This document shows, one piece after another, positions 25,457 to 35,259 of a stretch of DNA of 64,000 nt. The DNA is taken from contig JAXMOA010000010.1 of NCBI GenBank assembly GCA_034670145.1, forward strand, positions 1 to 64,000, written 5' to 3'. Numbering within the stretch: position 1 is the stretch's first letter; each line of letters opens with the position of its first letter. Source of the DNA: HXMU1420-2 sp034670145. GTDB lineage: Bacteria; Pseudomonadota; Alphaproteobacteria; Rhodobacterales; Rhodobacteraceae. The notes beneath the pieces are model-generated. The model worked only from the letters and a program-made list of their open reading frames with translations. It was not told the DNA's origin and ran no database searches. Made by a program: the position numbers and the translations under genes.

Positions 25457-27619
25457 ATGAACGATGGCAATCCCAGGGGGACCGTTTCCTCGGGGCCTAT
25501 TCAAACCGTATCGCCTGTTCAGGGCGAACCGGACGATCAGATCGACCTGATGCAGCTTTTCGCAACCTTGTGGCGCGGAAAATGGCTTATTTTGTTCTGC
25601 ACGATAATTGCGAGTGTTCTGGGCCTGTATTACACGGTGGTTGTTGCTGAACCCAGATATGCGGCAACAACACGTCTGGCACTTCAGGCGGACAATCAAC
25701 AAGTCGTAGACATCCAAAGCGTTGTGTCGGGCGTTTCCACCGATGATCAGGCAATCAACACGGAATTGCAGATCATCAAATCGCGGACGCTGATCCTGGA
25801 TCTGATACGTGACATGGACCTTACCAAAGATCCCGAGTTTAATGCGCGCTTGCAGGATCCGCCATTGATCTCGATCCGCATGATACTTGATTGGATTGGC
25901 AGCTATCTCAACCTTCCCCGCCCCGCGCCAGAGGCCCCTACAGACCAGGAAATAGAGATTGAAGTCGCTAAAGCAGTCAATAGTGCACTTTCAACCTTGG
26001 CCCAACCTGACACCTTTCTGATTGATATCCGCTTCAGAACAGGCGATCCGGACAAATCAGCTGAGATGGCGAACCGCTTGGCCAAAATTTATTTGGACGA
26101 TCAGATCCGGGTGAAGTTTGACGAGACAGAATTTGCTGTCGATTGGCTGTCAGAGCGGGTCAAGCAGCTGGAACTGGAACTGAACGACAAAGAAGAAGCC
26201 ATCAAGGATCTGCGCGCCGAAACGGAATTGGTCAGCCTTGAGGCCCTGGAAGCTCTGAATGTCCGGGCCAAGGATATCCGAGAGCGTCTGGACAATGCGA
26301 GCCAGATCGCAATCAATATTGCCGCCAACAGCGAGCGGATTGCGACGTTGTCCGTCGAGGGTGATTTTGCGGCAATCGCGCAAGAGTACGGGCAGCCTGT
26401 GCTGACCCGCTTGGCGACCAAGGCTTTGGAACAAGGTGGCAGCGCCGAAGTTGCTTTTTTTGCCGAGCTGGAAAGGTTGCAGGCCGAGGACGCAAACAAC
26501 CTGGTTCGTATCGTCTCGCAACGGGATGCTTTGAGGACGTCTCTTGAGCTGATTCAACAAGAGATCAAAGATCAGAACGCCGATTTGGTTCGATTAAACC
26601 AAATGGTCCGCGAAGCCGAGGCTGTTCGCGTTTTATACGAAACCTTCCTGACCCGGCTCAAGGAAACCACCGTCCAAATCGGGCTGCAACGGTCCGATAG
26701 TCGGATTCTATCTGAGGCAGTTCCTGGCGAGAAAGTGGCCCCTCGAAGCTCTTTGATTCTTGCGATGGCCATTGTTTTCGGCGGGCTTATTGGGGTGGGA
26801 ATTGTCCTGCTGCGTGCAATGACGCAGCAGGGTTTCCGCTCGGCAGACGACCTCGAACAGGCCACAGGATACACCGTAATGGGGCAGATCCCCATTATGT
26901 TGTTCCGGCGTCGAATGGGCCTTCTGGACCATCTGCGCAACAAACCCACCTCGGCGGCGAGCGAGGCGATCCGCAACTTGCGCACCTCTATCTTGCTGTC
27001 CAACATCGACACACCTCCCAAAGTCATTATGTCAACATCGTCAATCCCAGGAGAGGGCAAGACCACGCATAGTATCGCGCTGGCGCACAACCTGTCCGGT
27101 TTGGGCAAGAAGGTGCTTTTGATCGAGGGCGATATTCGGCGGCGTACGTTTGATATGTATTTCAACGGCAAACCCAAGGGGAACCTGGTCTCTGTCGTGT
27201 CCGAGGGTATGGAGATTTCAGAGGCGCTTTTGTCCGACGAAGAGCTGGGAATTGATATTCTCATGGGCGGGAAATCGGCCATCAACGCCGCGGATTTCTT
27301 TTCCTCTGACAAATTCAAAGTCTTCGTGGAACGCGTGCGCGAGGCCTATGATTTCATCATAATCGACACCCCTCCGGTTCTTGTGGTGCCCGATGCGCGC
27401 GTGATTGGCCACCATGCCGACGCGATTGTCTATTCGGTGAAATGGGATTTCACGAGCCAGTATCAGGTCATAGACGGCCTGCGCCAGCTGAGCTCTGTCG
27501 GCCTCAAGGTTTCCGGCCTTGTTCTGTCCCAAATAAGCCCACGTGGCATGAAACGATACGGATATGGCGGCCGGTATGGCGCCTACGCAGGATATGGCAG
27601 AGGGTATTACGACACTTAA
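25457..27619 (+). CDS. Polysaccharide co-polymerase / bacterial tyrosine autokinase (Wzc type)
   Basis: A 720-residue inner-membrane protein. Residues 28-70 hold the Wzz start (DQIDLMQLFATLWRGKW) and first membrane helix, then a long periplasmic coiled coil (about 200-400) and a second helix near 434-455. The cytoplasmic BY-kinase follows: Walker A SSIPGEGKTT (about 530), A-prime VLLIEGDIRRR (about 553) and Walker B FIIIDTPP (about 633). The tail is Tyr-rich (KRYGYGGRYGAYAGYGRGYYDT), the autophosphorylation cluster. It sets chain length and drives export of Wzy-made exopolysaccharide. A fragment of a second such gene lies at 45142. No cognate phosphatase or Wza is in the window. Confidence 0.9.
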   Translation: MNDGNPRGTVSSGPIQTVSPVQGEPDDQIDLMQLFATLWRGKWLILFCTIIASVLGLYYTVVVAEPRYAATTRLALQADNQQVVDIQSVVSGVSTDDQAINTELQIIKSRTLILDLIRDMDLTKDPEFNARLQDPPLISIRMILDWIGSYLNLPRPAPEAPTDQEIEIEVAKAVNSALSTLAQPDTFLIDIRFRTGDPDKSAEMANRLAKIYLDDQIRVKFDETEFAVDWLSERVKQLELELNDKEEAIKDLRAETELVSLEALEALNVRAKDIRERLDNASQIAINIAANSERIATLSVEGDFAAIAQEYGQPVLTRLATKALEQGGSAEVAFFAELERLQAEDANNLVRIVSQRDALRTSLELIQQEIKDQNADLVRLNQMVREAEAVRVLYETFLTRLKETTVQIGLQRSDSRILSEAVPGEKVAPRSSLILAMAIVFGGLIGVGIVLLRAMTQQGFRSADDLEQATGYTVMGQIPIMLFRRRMGLLDHLRNKPTSAASEAIRNLRTSILLSNIDTPPKVIMSTSSIPGEGKTTHSIALAHNLSGLGKKVLLIEGDIRRRTFDMYFNGKPKGNLVSVVSEGMEISEALLSDEELGIDILMGGKSAINAADFFSSDKFKVFVERVREAYDFIIIDTPPVLVVPDARVIGHHADAIVYSVKWDFTSQYQVIDGLRQLSSVGLKVSGLVLSQISPRGMKRYGYGGRYGAYAGYGRGYYDT

Positions 27620-27724
27620 CTCAGAGACAACTCTGCCAAAACACAGACGCCGACCAAGAGCTGAGTGAAAGGCGGGTCACATCGACCGCTGATGCCAAAA
27701 CCGACCGGCCACGTCGCTGAAAGA

Positions 27725-27757
27725 AAGACGCTTAAGAGCGGTCTTTACCCTTTTTGT
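27725..27757 (+). terminator. Rho-independent terminator after wzc
   Basis: Stem AAAGAC-GCT / AGC-G-GTCTTT with a TAAG loop and one bulged G, followed by ACCCTTTTTG. It sits between wzc and the convergent kdsA. Confidence 0.7.
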
Positions 27758-27758
27758 A

Positions 27759-28598
27759 TCACGACTGGGCCGCAATAACTGACGCTTTACTCACCTTGTC
27801 CAGCGCAGTGAGCGTGGTCAGCACCGCCCTCAAATTATCGAGGCGGACCATGTTGGGTCCGTCACTTGGGGCGTTATCAGGATCCTGGTGGACCTCCATA
27901 AACAGTGCAGCCGTGCCAACAGCCACCGCCGCACGCGCCAAAACGGGCACCATCTCGCGTTGACCACCGCTAGAGCCCCCCTTGCCGCCGGGTTGCTGCA
28001 CCGAATGCGTCGCGTCAAAGACCACAGGATAGCCAGTTTCGGCCATCACAGGCAGACCACGAAAGTCGCTGACCAGCGTGTTATAGCCAAACGAGGTGCC
28101 ACGCTCGCAGAGCATCACGTTTTCATTGCCTGTAGAGACAACCTTGCTCAGCACATTGACCATGTCCCAGGGCGCCAGAAACTGACCCTTTTTGACATTG
28201 ATCGCCCGTCCGGTTTCGCCTGCGGCCAGCAACAGATCGGTCTGGCGGCACAGAAACGCCGGGATTTGCAGGACATCCACAACTTCTGCGGCCCGCTGAA
28301 CCTGAGGAATGTCATGGACATCCGTCACCACCGGACATCCGAACTCATCGCGGATGGCGGCCAGCACCTCCAGCCCCTTTTCGATCCCAAGCCCGCGTTC
28401 GCCCGACAGGGACGTCCGGTTGGCTTTGTCGTAGCTGGCCTTGAAAATAAAGGGAATGTTCAAGTCGCTGGCGATCTGGCCAATCTCAGAAGCCAGCATG
28501 CGCGCATGATCCAGGCTTTCGAGTTGGCATGGCCCGGCCAAAAGAGCGAAGGGCAAGGTGTTAGAGATGTTGATCTCGCGGACAGAGACAGTCTTCAT
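27759..28598 (-). CDS. kdsA: 3-deoxy-8-phosphooctulonate (Kdo-8-P) synthase
   Basis: A 279-residue TIM-barrel enzyme with all family motifs: LLAGPCQLES, FIFKASYDKANRTS, the loop CERGTSFGYNTLVSDFRGL, FDATHSVQQPGG and EVHQDPDNAPSDGPNM. It condenses arabinose-5-phosphate with phosphoenolpyruvate to give Kdo-8-phosphate for lipopolysaccharide core or capsule linkers. The gene for its substrate-forming isomerase lies 214 bases upstream on the same strand. The length is normal. Confidence 0.95.
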   Translation of the reverse strand: MKTVSVREINISNTLPFALLAGPCQLESLDHARMLASEIGQIASDLNIPFIFKASYDKANRTSLSGERGLGIEKGLEVLAAIRDEFGCPVVTDVHDIPQVQRAAEVVDVLQIPAFLCRQTDLLLAAGETGRAINVKKGQFLAPWDMVNVLSKVVSTGNENVMLCERGTSFGYNTLVSDFRGLPVMAETGYPVVFDATHSVQQPGGKGGSSGGQREMVPVLARAAVAVGTAALFMEVHQDPDNAPSDGPNMVRLDNLRAVLTTLTALDKVSKASVIAAQS

Positions 28599-28812
28599 GG
28601 GTGTGACTCACTTCGCAATACGGTTTTCATAGGCCGGCCTTTGTCGAGCACGAACATCCAGCCCGGTTTCTTTGTTTCTGTGTGTTTGATGATCCGGCCA
28701 TTTCAAAAAATGCGCAAATGTTCCGGCTGCTGTCGTGCTGCTGGCGTTCATTCAAAAGTGGTGAAGTGGCCCACCACAGGATGTGTCCCCCGATCCACAA
28801 AGCAGGCATCCT

Positions 28813-29775
28813 TCAAGCCACCCCCGCGCGCAAACAATCGTGGATATGCAGGACGCCAACCACTTTTTCATCTGTATCCAGCACAAAAAGTGCACTGATT
28901 TTCGCCGTATTCATTATGTTGAGCGCCTCCGAGGCCAGCGCGTTGCTAAACACTGTCTTGGGGTTCTTCGTCGCCACATCCCCCGCAGTGTATGACATCA
29001 AATCCGCCATATTTCTGCGCAAGTCACCGTCTGTGACCACTCCGACAAGGCGGTCATTTGCGATCACACCGGTCATTCCGAACCCTTTGGAGGTCATTTC
29101 GAGCAGCACGTCGCTCATCGGCATATCCTGCGTCACTGTCGGAACCGCATTCCCCGAGTGCATCAACGCTTCGATGCGCACCAGCTGCGCGCCGAGTTTG
29201 CCACCTGGGTGGAAGACCTGGAAATCCTCGCGCTTGAACTCGCGCCGTTCCATGAGCGCCACAGCCAGCGCATCGCCCAACGCAAGGGTAGCGGTGGTCG
29301 ATGTGGTCGGTGCCACGCCGTTTACGCAAGCCTCTGGCGCGTCTGGCAGCAAAAGCGTGACATCCGCTTCGACATCCACTGTACTGCCCTTTTTGCCGGT
29401 GATTGCCAGCATAGGGATGCCAAAGCGTCGCGAATAGGTAATCAGATCCACCAACTCTTTGGTCTCGCCGGAATTCGAAATCACCAGGCAAACATCATTC
29501 GGGGTAATCATGCCAAGGTCACCGTGACTGGCCTCGGTCGGATGCACGAATTGGGCCGGCGTGCCCGTCGACGCAAATGTTGCCGCCATCTTGCGGCCAA
29601 TATGCCCAGATTTGCCGACCCCGCTGACGATGATGCGGCCCTTGGCCTTGGCCAGCATATCCACCGCCGCCCCGTGAGAGCCGTCAATCGTATCGGACAT
29701 CAACCTCAGCGCATCCGCCTCGATTCGCAATACGCGCTGCATTTGTTCCAGGACCGGATCGTCGTTTGATGTCAA
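28813..29775 (-). CDS. kdsD: Arabinose-5-phosphate isomerase
   Basis: Family similarity starts around DDPVLEQMQRVLRIEADAL. I chose the TTG at 29775 (preceded by AGAGAG); an ATG at 29826 would add 17 unlikely residues. 320 residues: SIS domain with VSGVGKSGHIGRKMAATFASTGTPAQFVHPTEASHGDLGM (given here in two pieces: VSGVGKSGHIG and HPTEASHGDLGM), ISNSGETKEL, then two CBS domains ending VVGVLHIHDCLRAG. It converts ribulose-5-phosphate to arabinose-5-phosphate, the precursor for KdsA. KpsF-type capsule paralogues look the same. Confidence 0.92.
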   Translation of the reverse strand: MTSNDDPVLEQMQRVLRIEADALRLMSDTIDGSHGAAVDMLAKAKGRIIVSGVGKSGHIGRKMAATFASTGTPAQFVHPTEASHGDLGMITPNDVCLVISNSGETKELVDLITYSRRFGIPMLAITGKKGSTVDVEADVTLLLPDAPEACVNGVAPTTSTTATLALGDALAVALMERREFKREDFQVFHPGGKLGAQLVRIEALMHSGNAVPTVTQDMPMSDVLLEMTSKGFGMTGVIANDRLVGVVTDGDLRRNMADLMSYTAGDVATKNPKTVFSNALASEALNIMNTAKISALFVLDTDEKVVGVLHIHDCLRAGVA

Positions 29776-30045
29776 AATCTTGTTCTCTCTATTTCTATGA
29801 GCAGACGGAAAACCGACACCTGGCATCCAAGATCATGCAGTGTTTACGAGTTATGTCACATGCATCAAAGTGGAAAATATCGGCCATGGCACGCCACTTC
29901 AGACATGAGCGGTTCTTTGCCCTTTGGACGGTATGATGACCGCAGAGAGGCGGATGTGCCTGAAACTCATACCATTGCAGGCGCCGATGGCATCAATATT
30001 CGCAGGTCATGAAGACCACGTTTTTACGATTGCGCCAAGAGAGTT

Positions 30046-30121
<76 letters not shown>

Positions 30122-30187
30122 AAACTGTGCGCCGGTGAATAGGCGCAGAAACGGGCGGGATCAAGAGAAAAACGCCGCCCGCCGAGA

Positions 30188-30511
30188 TTAGTCTTCGTCT
30201 TCGGACGAAACGTCTGCGATTTCTTCCAGAGAAACGTTGTCGTCATCGTCATCTTCCAGAAGATCGTCGTTGATATCCACATCAACATCATCGTCATCAT
30301 CCAGGACGACTTCTTCTTCGGCCTTGGCCGCAGCCTTGGCTTTCACCGCTTCGGCATCCTCTGCGTCCGCAGCGATCATGCGGTTCTTGCCGACATCAAT
30401 TTCCACAACCTCACCGGTGTAGGGGCTGACGATCGGGTTCTTGTTCAGGTCGTAAAAGCGTTTGCCGGTAGTGGGGCAAACCCGCTTCACACCCCATTCT
30501 TCTTTGGGCAT
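30188..30511 (-). CDS. FYDLN-acid family protein (TIGR02300)
   Basis: A 107-residue protein. The conserved N-terminus KEEWGVKRVCPTTGKRFYDLNKNPIVSPYTG includes the FYDLN signature and resembles a small metal-binding fold with one visible Cys. The remainder is an extremely acidic tail rich in Asp and Glu. The family is widespread in alphaproteobacteria with no known role. It lies downstream of nothing on its strand and 66 bases before the tRNA gene. Confidence 0.88.
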   Translation of the reverse strand: MPKEEWGVKRVCPTTGKRFYDLNKNPIVSPYTGEVVEIDVGKNRMIAADAEDAEAVKAKAAAKAEEEVVLDDDDDVDVDINDDLLEDDDDDNVSLEEIADVSSEDED

Positions 30512-30608
30512 GCTGATCCCTCAATTCATAGCTGAGTCTTATCGACGATTCTGGCCAACTGCCATAAGAGGTTGTGACTGTCAAAGCCTTATCAAAAGGT
30601 CAACCTAC

Positions 30609-31289
30609 ATGCCACAGGTCACATTGCCCGGTGAACCGCCCGTTTCTGTCCTTTTGCGCCGCTCCAAACGGGCGCGTCGATTGAGCCTGCGGGTTTCTCA
30701 GCTGGACGGTCGGGTGACGCTCACTTTGCCGACTTATGCCAACGAGTCCGAGGCGGTGGAGTTTGTACATGCCAAGGCGGACTGGATCCGATCACATCTG
30801 GCGCGCAGGCCAGATGACCAGATCGTTGGCATCGGATCTCGGCTGCCGGTGGAGGGCGTGGAGCGTTTGATCGTGCCCAGTGCGAACCGGCGGGTCGCGT
30901 TGACGCCGACCGAATTGCACGCCCCGGCCGAATCGACCAACCGGCGCGTGCGGGCGTTCTTGGTTGAATTGGCGCGGGATCGTTTGGTCGATGCCTCGGA
31001 CCGTTATGCGGACCGATTGGGACGCGGATACTCCAGCATCACGTTGCGCGATACCCGATCGCGCTGGGGGTCCTGCTCGGATCAGGGACGGTTGATGTTT
31101 TCCTGGCGTCTGGTGATGGCCCCACCCGACATTCTGACCTATGTCGCGGCCCATGAAGTGGCCCATCTGAAAGAGATGAACCACAGCGCAAGGTTTTGGG
31201 ACGAGGTCGCACGCCTTTATGGGCCCTGCGATCATCAGCGCCGATGGCTGCGCGAGAATGCCGGTCAGTTGCACAAGTATCAGTTTTGA
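30609..31289 (+). CDS. YgjP/SprT-like zinc metallopeptidase
   Basis: 226 residues from the ATG at 30609 (MPQVTLPGEPPVSVLL). The DUF45-type domain carries RRSKRARRLSLRV, DTRSRWGSCSDQGRLMFSWRLVMAP and the zinc site HEVAHLKEMNHSARFW. HExxH supplies two ligands and the downstream His a third. It is a cytoplasmic metallopeptidase of unknown substrate. It is divergent from the FYDLN gene, and a GntR gene follows about 107 bases downstream. Confidence 0.87.
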   Translation: MPQVTLPGEPPVSVLLRRSKRARRLSLRVSQLDGRVTLTLPTYANESEAVEFVHAKADWIRSHLARRPDDQIVGIGSRLPVEGVERLIVPSANRRVALTPTELHAPAESTNRRVRAFLVELARDRLVDASDRYADRLGRGYSSITLRDTRSRWGSCSDQGRLMFSWRLVMAPPDILTYVAAHEVAHLKEMNHSARFWDEVARLYGPCDHQRRWLRENAGQLHKYQF

Positions 31290-31323
31290 TAGCTACGGTC
31301 CGGACCAGTTTCTGTCGCGCGTC

Positions 31324-31342
31324 GAAAATTCTGCGAATTTTC
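31324..31342. repeat. GAAAATTC-N3-GAATTTTC palindrome, copy 1
   Basis: A 19-base AT-rich palindrome with 8-bp perfect arms around TGC, located between the peptidase stop and the GntR start. An identical-arm copy occurs at 39561. It could be an operator for the GntR protein or a dispersed palindromic repeat. Confidence 0.5.
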
Positions 31343-31396
31343 TGATGGTTGGCCCCTCGAGGTTGACAGGACCCATTGCCGTGATCACAAAAGGTC

Positions 31397-32047
31397 ATGC
31401 TTGCGAACAGCCGCCCTGGAGATGCTTCTTCTGTTGCTCATGACCGGATTTACCGGACTCTGCGCAGCCGCATCATGCATGGGGAATTGCCGCCCGGTCA
31501 TGCGCTGACCCTGCGGGGGATTGGGCGTGAATTTGACGTCTCCATGACCCCGGCACGCGAGGCGATTCGCCGTTTGGTCGCAGAGGGTGCATTACAATTG
31601 TCCAGTTCGGGCCGGGTGTCCACGCCCGAGCTCAGTCCGGACCGGATTGAAGAGCTGGCGTCGATCAGAGCCCTGTTGGAGGTCGAACTGGCCAGCCGCG
31701 CCCTGCCGCGGGCTCACTTTGCATTGATCGAACGGTTGCAGGCAATCAACGCGACCATTGCCCAGATGATCGTGGCGCGTGATTCGGTGGGTTACATCCG
31801 TTCGAACCTGGAGTTTCACCGCACCTTGTATTTGCGTGCGCAGGCTCCGGCGATGCTCGCGCTGGCAGAGACCGTTTGGCTGCAACTGGGTCCAACGATG
31901 CGCACCCTTTATGGGCGGCTCAATCGCACCGAGTCGCCACAGTTTCATCGGCTGATTCTGGCGGCGCTCAAGGCCGGGGACGAGCCCGGTTTGCGTCTGG
32001 CCGTGCGTTCGGATGTGACCCAGGGTTTGCGGATGCTGTCCCGCTGA
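31397..32047 (+). CDS. GntR family regulator, FadR/FCD type
   Basis: A 216-residue regulator. The N-terminal winged helix is HDRIYRTLRSRIMHGELPPG, LRGIGREFDVSMTPAREAIRRLVAEGAL. The C-terminal all-helical FCD domain follows (IEELASIRALLEVELASRAL, SNLEFHRTLYLRA) and usually binds a metal and a carboxylic acid ligand. It converges with accA across 18 bases. Its targets are unknown. Confidence 0.88.
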   Translation: MLANSRPGDASSVAHDRIYRTLRSRIMHGELPPGHALTLRGIGREFDVSMTPAREAIRRLVAEGALQLSSSGRVSTPELSPDRIEELASIRALLEVELASRALPRAHFALIERLQAINATIAQMIVARDSVGYIRSNLEFHRTLYLRAQAPAMLALAETVWLQLGPTMRTLYGRLNRTESPQFHRLILAALKAGDEPGLRLAVRSDVTQGLRMLSR

Positions 32048-32065
32048 GGGGACAGCGCGTCGTTT

Positions 32066-33028
32066 TCAGGCCGCCAGGCCCTGTTTGCCCAGAGACAGAA
32101 ATTTTTCGCGCCGGTGAGCCACAAGTTTTTTGGGCGACTTATTCTTGAGCCCAGCCAGCATTTCATGAATCGCTTTACCGACCGCCTCGATCGTCGCCTC
32201 CGGGTCGCGGTGCGCGCCCCCGACCGGTTCGGGAATAACCCGATCCGTAACGCCCAATTGCTGCAAATCCTGCGCCGTCAGACGCAGCGCCTGTGCAGCC
32301 TCGCGCATTTTCTCGGCGTCCTTCCACAGGATCGAGGCGCAGCCCTCGGGGGTGATCACCGAATAGACGGAATGTTCCAGCATCGCCACACGGTTGGCTG
32401 TGGCAAAGGCCACGGCCCCGCCGGAACCGCCTTCGCCAATGATGACACTGATCAGAGGGACACCGATACGCAAACACGCCTCGGTCGAGCGGGCAATCGC
32501 CTCGGACTGACCGCGTTCTTCGGCGCCTTTGCCCGGATAGGCGCCTGGCGTATCCACCAGCGTGATAACCGGCAGGCCGAACTTGTCAGCCAGCTCCATC
32601 AGGCGGATCGCCTTGCGATAGCCTTCGGGGCGGGCCATGCCAAAGTTCCGCTCGATCCGAGAGGTGGTGTCTGACCCTTTTTCCTGTCCGATCACCATCA
32701 CAGGCTGGCTGCGGAATCGGGCCAGACCGCCCATGATCGCATGGTCATCGGCAAAGTTCCGATCCCCTGCGAGCGGTGTGAATTCATCAAACAGCGCCTC
32801 GATATAGTCTCGGCAATGGGGACGGTCCGGGTGGCGCGCGACCTGGCATTTGCGCCAGGGGGTCAGGCCTTGGTACAGGTCTTCCAGCAGGGTCTGGGCC
32901 TTTTGGTCCAGGGCCGCGGCCTCTTCGGCGACGTCCATCTCTGCGTTGGACCGGGCCAATGCCCGCAGTTCTTCAGCTTTGCCTTCAATCTCAGCCAGCG
33001 GCTTTTCGAAATCCAGATACTGGGTCAT
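32066..33028 (-). CDS. accA: Acetyl-CoA carboxylase carboxyltransferase subunit alpha
   Basis: 320 residues from the ATG at 33028 (MTQYLDFEKPLAEIEGKAEEL); the longer upstream frame is antisense to the AraC gene. Typical AccA segments: LTPWRKCQVARHPDRP, DRNFADDHAIMGGLA, NFGMARPEGYRKAIRLM, DTPGAYPGKGAEERGQ and IGEGGSGGAVAF. With AccD it transfers the carboxyl group from biotin to acetyl-CoA, the first step of fatty acid synthesis. It is a standard chromosomal gene. Confidence 0.96.
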   Translation of the reverse strand: MTQYLDFEKPLAEIEGKAEELRALARSNAEMDVAEEAAALDQKAQTLLEDLYQGLTPWRKCQVARHPDRPHCRDYIEALFDEFTPLAGDRNFADDHAIMGGLARFRSQPVMVIGQEKGSDTTSRIERNFGMARPEGYRKAIRLMELADKFGLPVITLVDTPGAYPGKGAEERGQSEAIARSTEACLRIGVPLISVIIGEGGSGGAVAFATANRVAMLEHSVYSVITPEGCASILWKDAEKMREAAQALRLTAQDLQQLGVTDRVIPEPVGGAHRDPEATIEAVGKAIHEMLAGLKNKSPKKLVAHRREKFLSLGKQGLAA

Positions 33029-33150
33029 CGTCTCTCTCACGCAGGGAACCTCGCTGTTATATGGCGGGGCGGCGGCCAAGATGCAACTCAGCAAGATTTG
33101 TTCCATGTGTGCATGCCAGTGTGTCGGTATCGAAACAAACGGAGTGTGTG

Positions 33151-33999
33151 GTGTCTCAGCGTTACGAAGACCGGTTGCGGCGGGTCGTCCGGTATATTCA
33201 CGACAACCCGGCTGGCGATTTGTCACTGGATCGGTTGGCCGAAGTGGCGGCGATGTCGCGGTTTCACTGGCATCGCGTGTATCATGCCATGACCGGCGAA
33301 ACCTGCGCCGATACCGTGCGCCGGATACGGCTGCATCGGGCGTCCCATTGGTTGGTGCATACGGATGCCACGGTTGAACAGGTGGCCGCACGGGCCGGAT
33401 ACGACAACGTCAAAAGCTTTGCCCGCGCCTTTCGTGCGGCCTATGGCGCGACGCCTTTGGCGTTTCGCAAGGCCGGGCTGACAGGCGACACGCCTCTGTT
33501 GCTCAGAAAGGGAACCAAATCCATGTATACTGTCACAATTCAGGATCTGCCTGCTCAACGTCTGGCCGGCATCAAACATAGCGGTCCTTTTGCCCAGATC
33601 GGAGCCGCCTACGAGCAGCTGTCCGCCGTATTCACGTCGCGGGGGCTGTGGCCACAGGCGCGCGGCATGGTGGCGGTCTATTATGACGATCCCAATGCCA
33701 CCCCCGAGGCCCAGTTGCGCAGCCTGGCCGCTCTGCGTGTCAGTGATTCGTTCGACAGCCCCGATGATCTGACCACATCCACATTGGCCAGCGGACGTCA
33801 TGCGGTCCTGCGCTTGCAGGGGCCATACACAGGGCTGCCAGCGGCCTATCAGTACCTTTATGGTGCCTGGCTGGGCGAAACAGGCGAAGAGCCTGCTGAT
33901 GCGCCTTCGTTCGAATCCTATCTCAACTCACCCACCGACACGGCCCCGGCGGATTTGCTGACTGACATCTGTATGCCGCTCGGTCCGTCATCCAACTGA
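33151..33999 (+). CDS. AraC family regulator with GyrI-like effector domain
   Basis: The start is GTG 33151 or the preceding GTG 33148; 282 residues. The first 110 residues are a double helix-turn-helix (IHDNPAGDLSLDRLAEVAAMS, VEQVAARAGYDNVKSFARAFR), so the DNA-binding part is N-terminal. The rest is a GyrI-like domain (VTIQDLPAQRLAGIKHSGPF ... YQYLYGAWLGETG) that typically binds hydrophobic small molecules, as in Rob. It overlaps the convergent LysE gene by 12 bases. Confidence 0.87.
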   Translation: MSQRYEDRLRRVVRYIHDNPAGDLSLDRLAEVAAMSRFHWHRVYHAMTGETCADTVRRIRLHRASHWLVHTDATVEQVAARAGYDNVKSFARAFRAAYGATPLAFRKAGLTGDTPLLLRKGTKSMYTVTIQDLPAQRLAGIKHSGPFAQIGAAYEQLSAVFTSRGLWPQARGMVAVYYDDPNATPEAQLRSLAALRVSDSFDSPDDLTTSTLASGRHAVLRLQGPYTGLPAAYQYLYGAWLGETGEEPADAPSFESYLNSPTDTAPADLLTDICMPLGPSSN

Positions 34000-34668
34000 A
34001 GCAATCACCGCAAGGACAGCTGGCAAAACCACCGGGGCCATAGACAGCACCAGCAGCCCCGCCATCGTCCAGTTGAAAACGGTCAGATGGCGGGGCTTTG
34101 TCAAAATCCGCGCCATCTGTTGGCCAAGCATGACCCAGGACGCAATGCACGGCAGGTTCACAGCACTGAAAACACCCGCCACCGCCAACAAGGCCCACAG
34201 CGGCGCGTCCGTCTCTTGGTTCAGCGCCGGTCCGGGCAGATAGACGGTGGTGGCTGTCAGCGTCATCGCCCAGGCCTTGGGGTTCACCCATTGGAATGCC
34301 GCCGCCTGAAGAAAGCTAAAGGGCCGCCCCTGAATTTGACCCTCGCCCTGCCCCTGCTCTGCCGAGCCCTCCTCTGATCGCGCCGGCCCTGCCGTGGCAA
34401 TTTTCCACGCCAGATACAGCAGATAGACCACCGAGACCGCTGTCAGCACCGTGTTCGCCACCGGGTAGAGCTGAAACAACTGCGCCAGCCCCGCGCCGAC
34501 AACCAGAATCATGACCGCGAAACCACCCGAAACCCCCAACATATGCGGAACAGACCGCCGCAGGCCGAAATTGGCCCCCGACGCCATCAACATCAGATTG
34601 TTTGGCCCCGGTGTGATCGAGGATACAAAAGCGAAAAGCGCAAGCGCCGTGATCATATCATAAGTCAT
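33988..34668 (-). CDS. LysE/RhtB family amino-acid exporter
   Basis: 226 residues from the ATG at 34668 (MTYDMITALALFAFVSSITP). The family signature TPGPNNLMLMASGANFG lies in helix 1; about six membrane helices follow, with the motif FQWVNPKAWAM. It exports amino acids or related metabolites. It is divergent from an Lrp/AsnC gene 73 bases away, a standard exporter-regulator arrangement. Confidence 0.88.
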   Translation of the reverse strand: MTYDMITALALFAFVSSITPGPNNLMLMASGANFGLRRSVPHMLGVSGGFAVMILVVGAGLAQLFQLYPVANTVLTAVSVVYLLYLAWKIATAGPARSEEGSAEQGQGEGQIQGRPFSFLQAAAFQWVNPKAWAMTLTATTVYLPGPALNQETDAPLWALLAVAGVFSAVNLPCIASWVMLGQQMARILTKPRHLTVFNWTMAGLLVLSMAPVVLPAVLAVIASVG

Positions 34669-34741
34669 GCGCCGCAGATTGCCTCTTACCACACCAAATG
34701 AAATTGCAAAGCAGAGCGTAAATGATCTAACTTCGCAACAA

Positions 34742-35194
34742 ATGACCCAGATTGACCAAAAGAACCGTCAGATATTGCGTGAACTCTCCCAGGATGGGCG
34801 GATCAGCAATCTGGCCCTTGCAGACCGGGTCGGCCTGTCACCTTCGGCCTGTCTGCGCCGCGTTCAGGATCTGGAAAAGGCCGGCGTCATCTCGGGCTAT
34901 CGGGCGGTGCTGAACCCTGCGGCCATGGGCATCGGCTTTGTCGCCTATATGGGCGTTGGCCTGTCGGAACATACCAAGGCCGCACAGCAGGCCTTTGAAC
35001 GGGCTGTTGCCGCCTCGCCCGAAGTGAGCGAGTGCCACAACATCACCGGCACGATCGAATATCTGTTGCGTGTCGAATGCGCCGATCTGCCCAGCTACAA
35101 AGTGTTTCACACCGACGTTCTGGGCCAGTTGCCGCATGTGAACTCTATCACCACCTATGTGGTCATGGGTTCGCCCAAGGACACGCGCGCCTGA
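34742..35194 (+). CDS. Lrp/AsnC family transcriptional regulator
   Basis: 150 residues from the ATG at 34742 (MTQIDQKNRQILRELSQDGR). The N-terminal HTH is LALADRVGLSPSACLRRVQDLEKAGVI, followed by the RAM ligand-binding domain (FVAYMGVGL, VSECHNITGTIEYLLRVECADL). It probably senses an amino acid and regulates the divergent LysE-type exporter. Confidence 0.9.
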   Translation: MTQIDQKNRQILRELSQDGRISNLALADRVGLSPSACLRRVQDLEKAGVISGYRAVLNPAAMGIGFVAYMGVGLSEHTKAAQQAFERAVAASPEVSECHNITGTIEYLLRVECADLPSYKVFHTDVLGQLPHVNSITTYVVMGSPKDTRA

Positions 35195-35259
35195 CACACC
35201 CCTCGCCACATGCTCTTTCAGCGATATGGCAAGGGGCAGGGTGATATGGACAACAGGCT

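Noticed and set aside
28599..28812. 60-codon minus-strand open frame between kdsA and kdsD
   Set aside because: It has no family match and a composition unlike a gene. Treated as intergenic.
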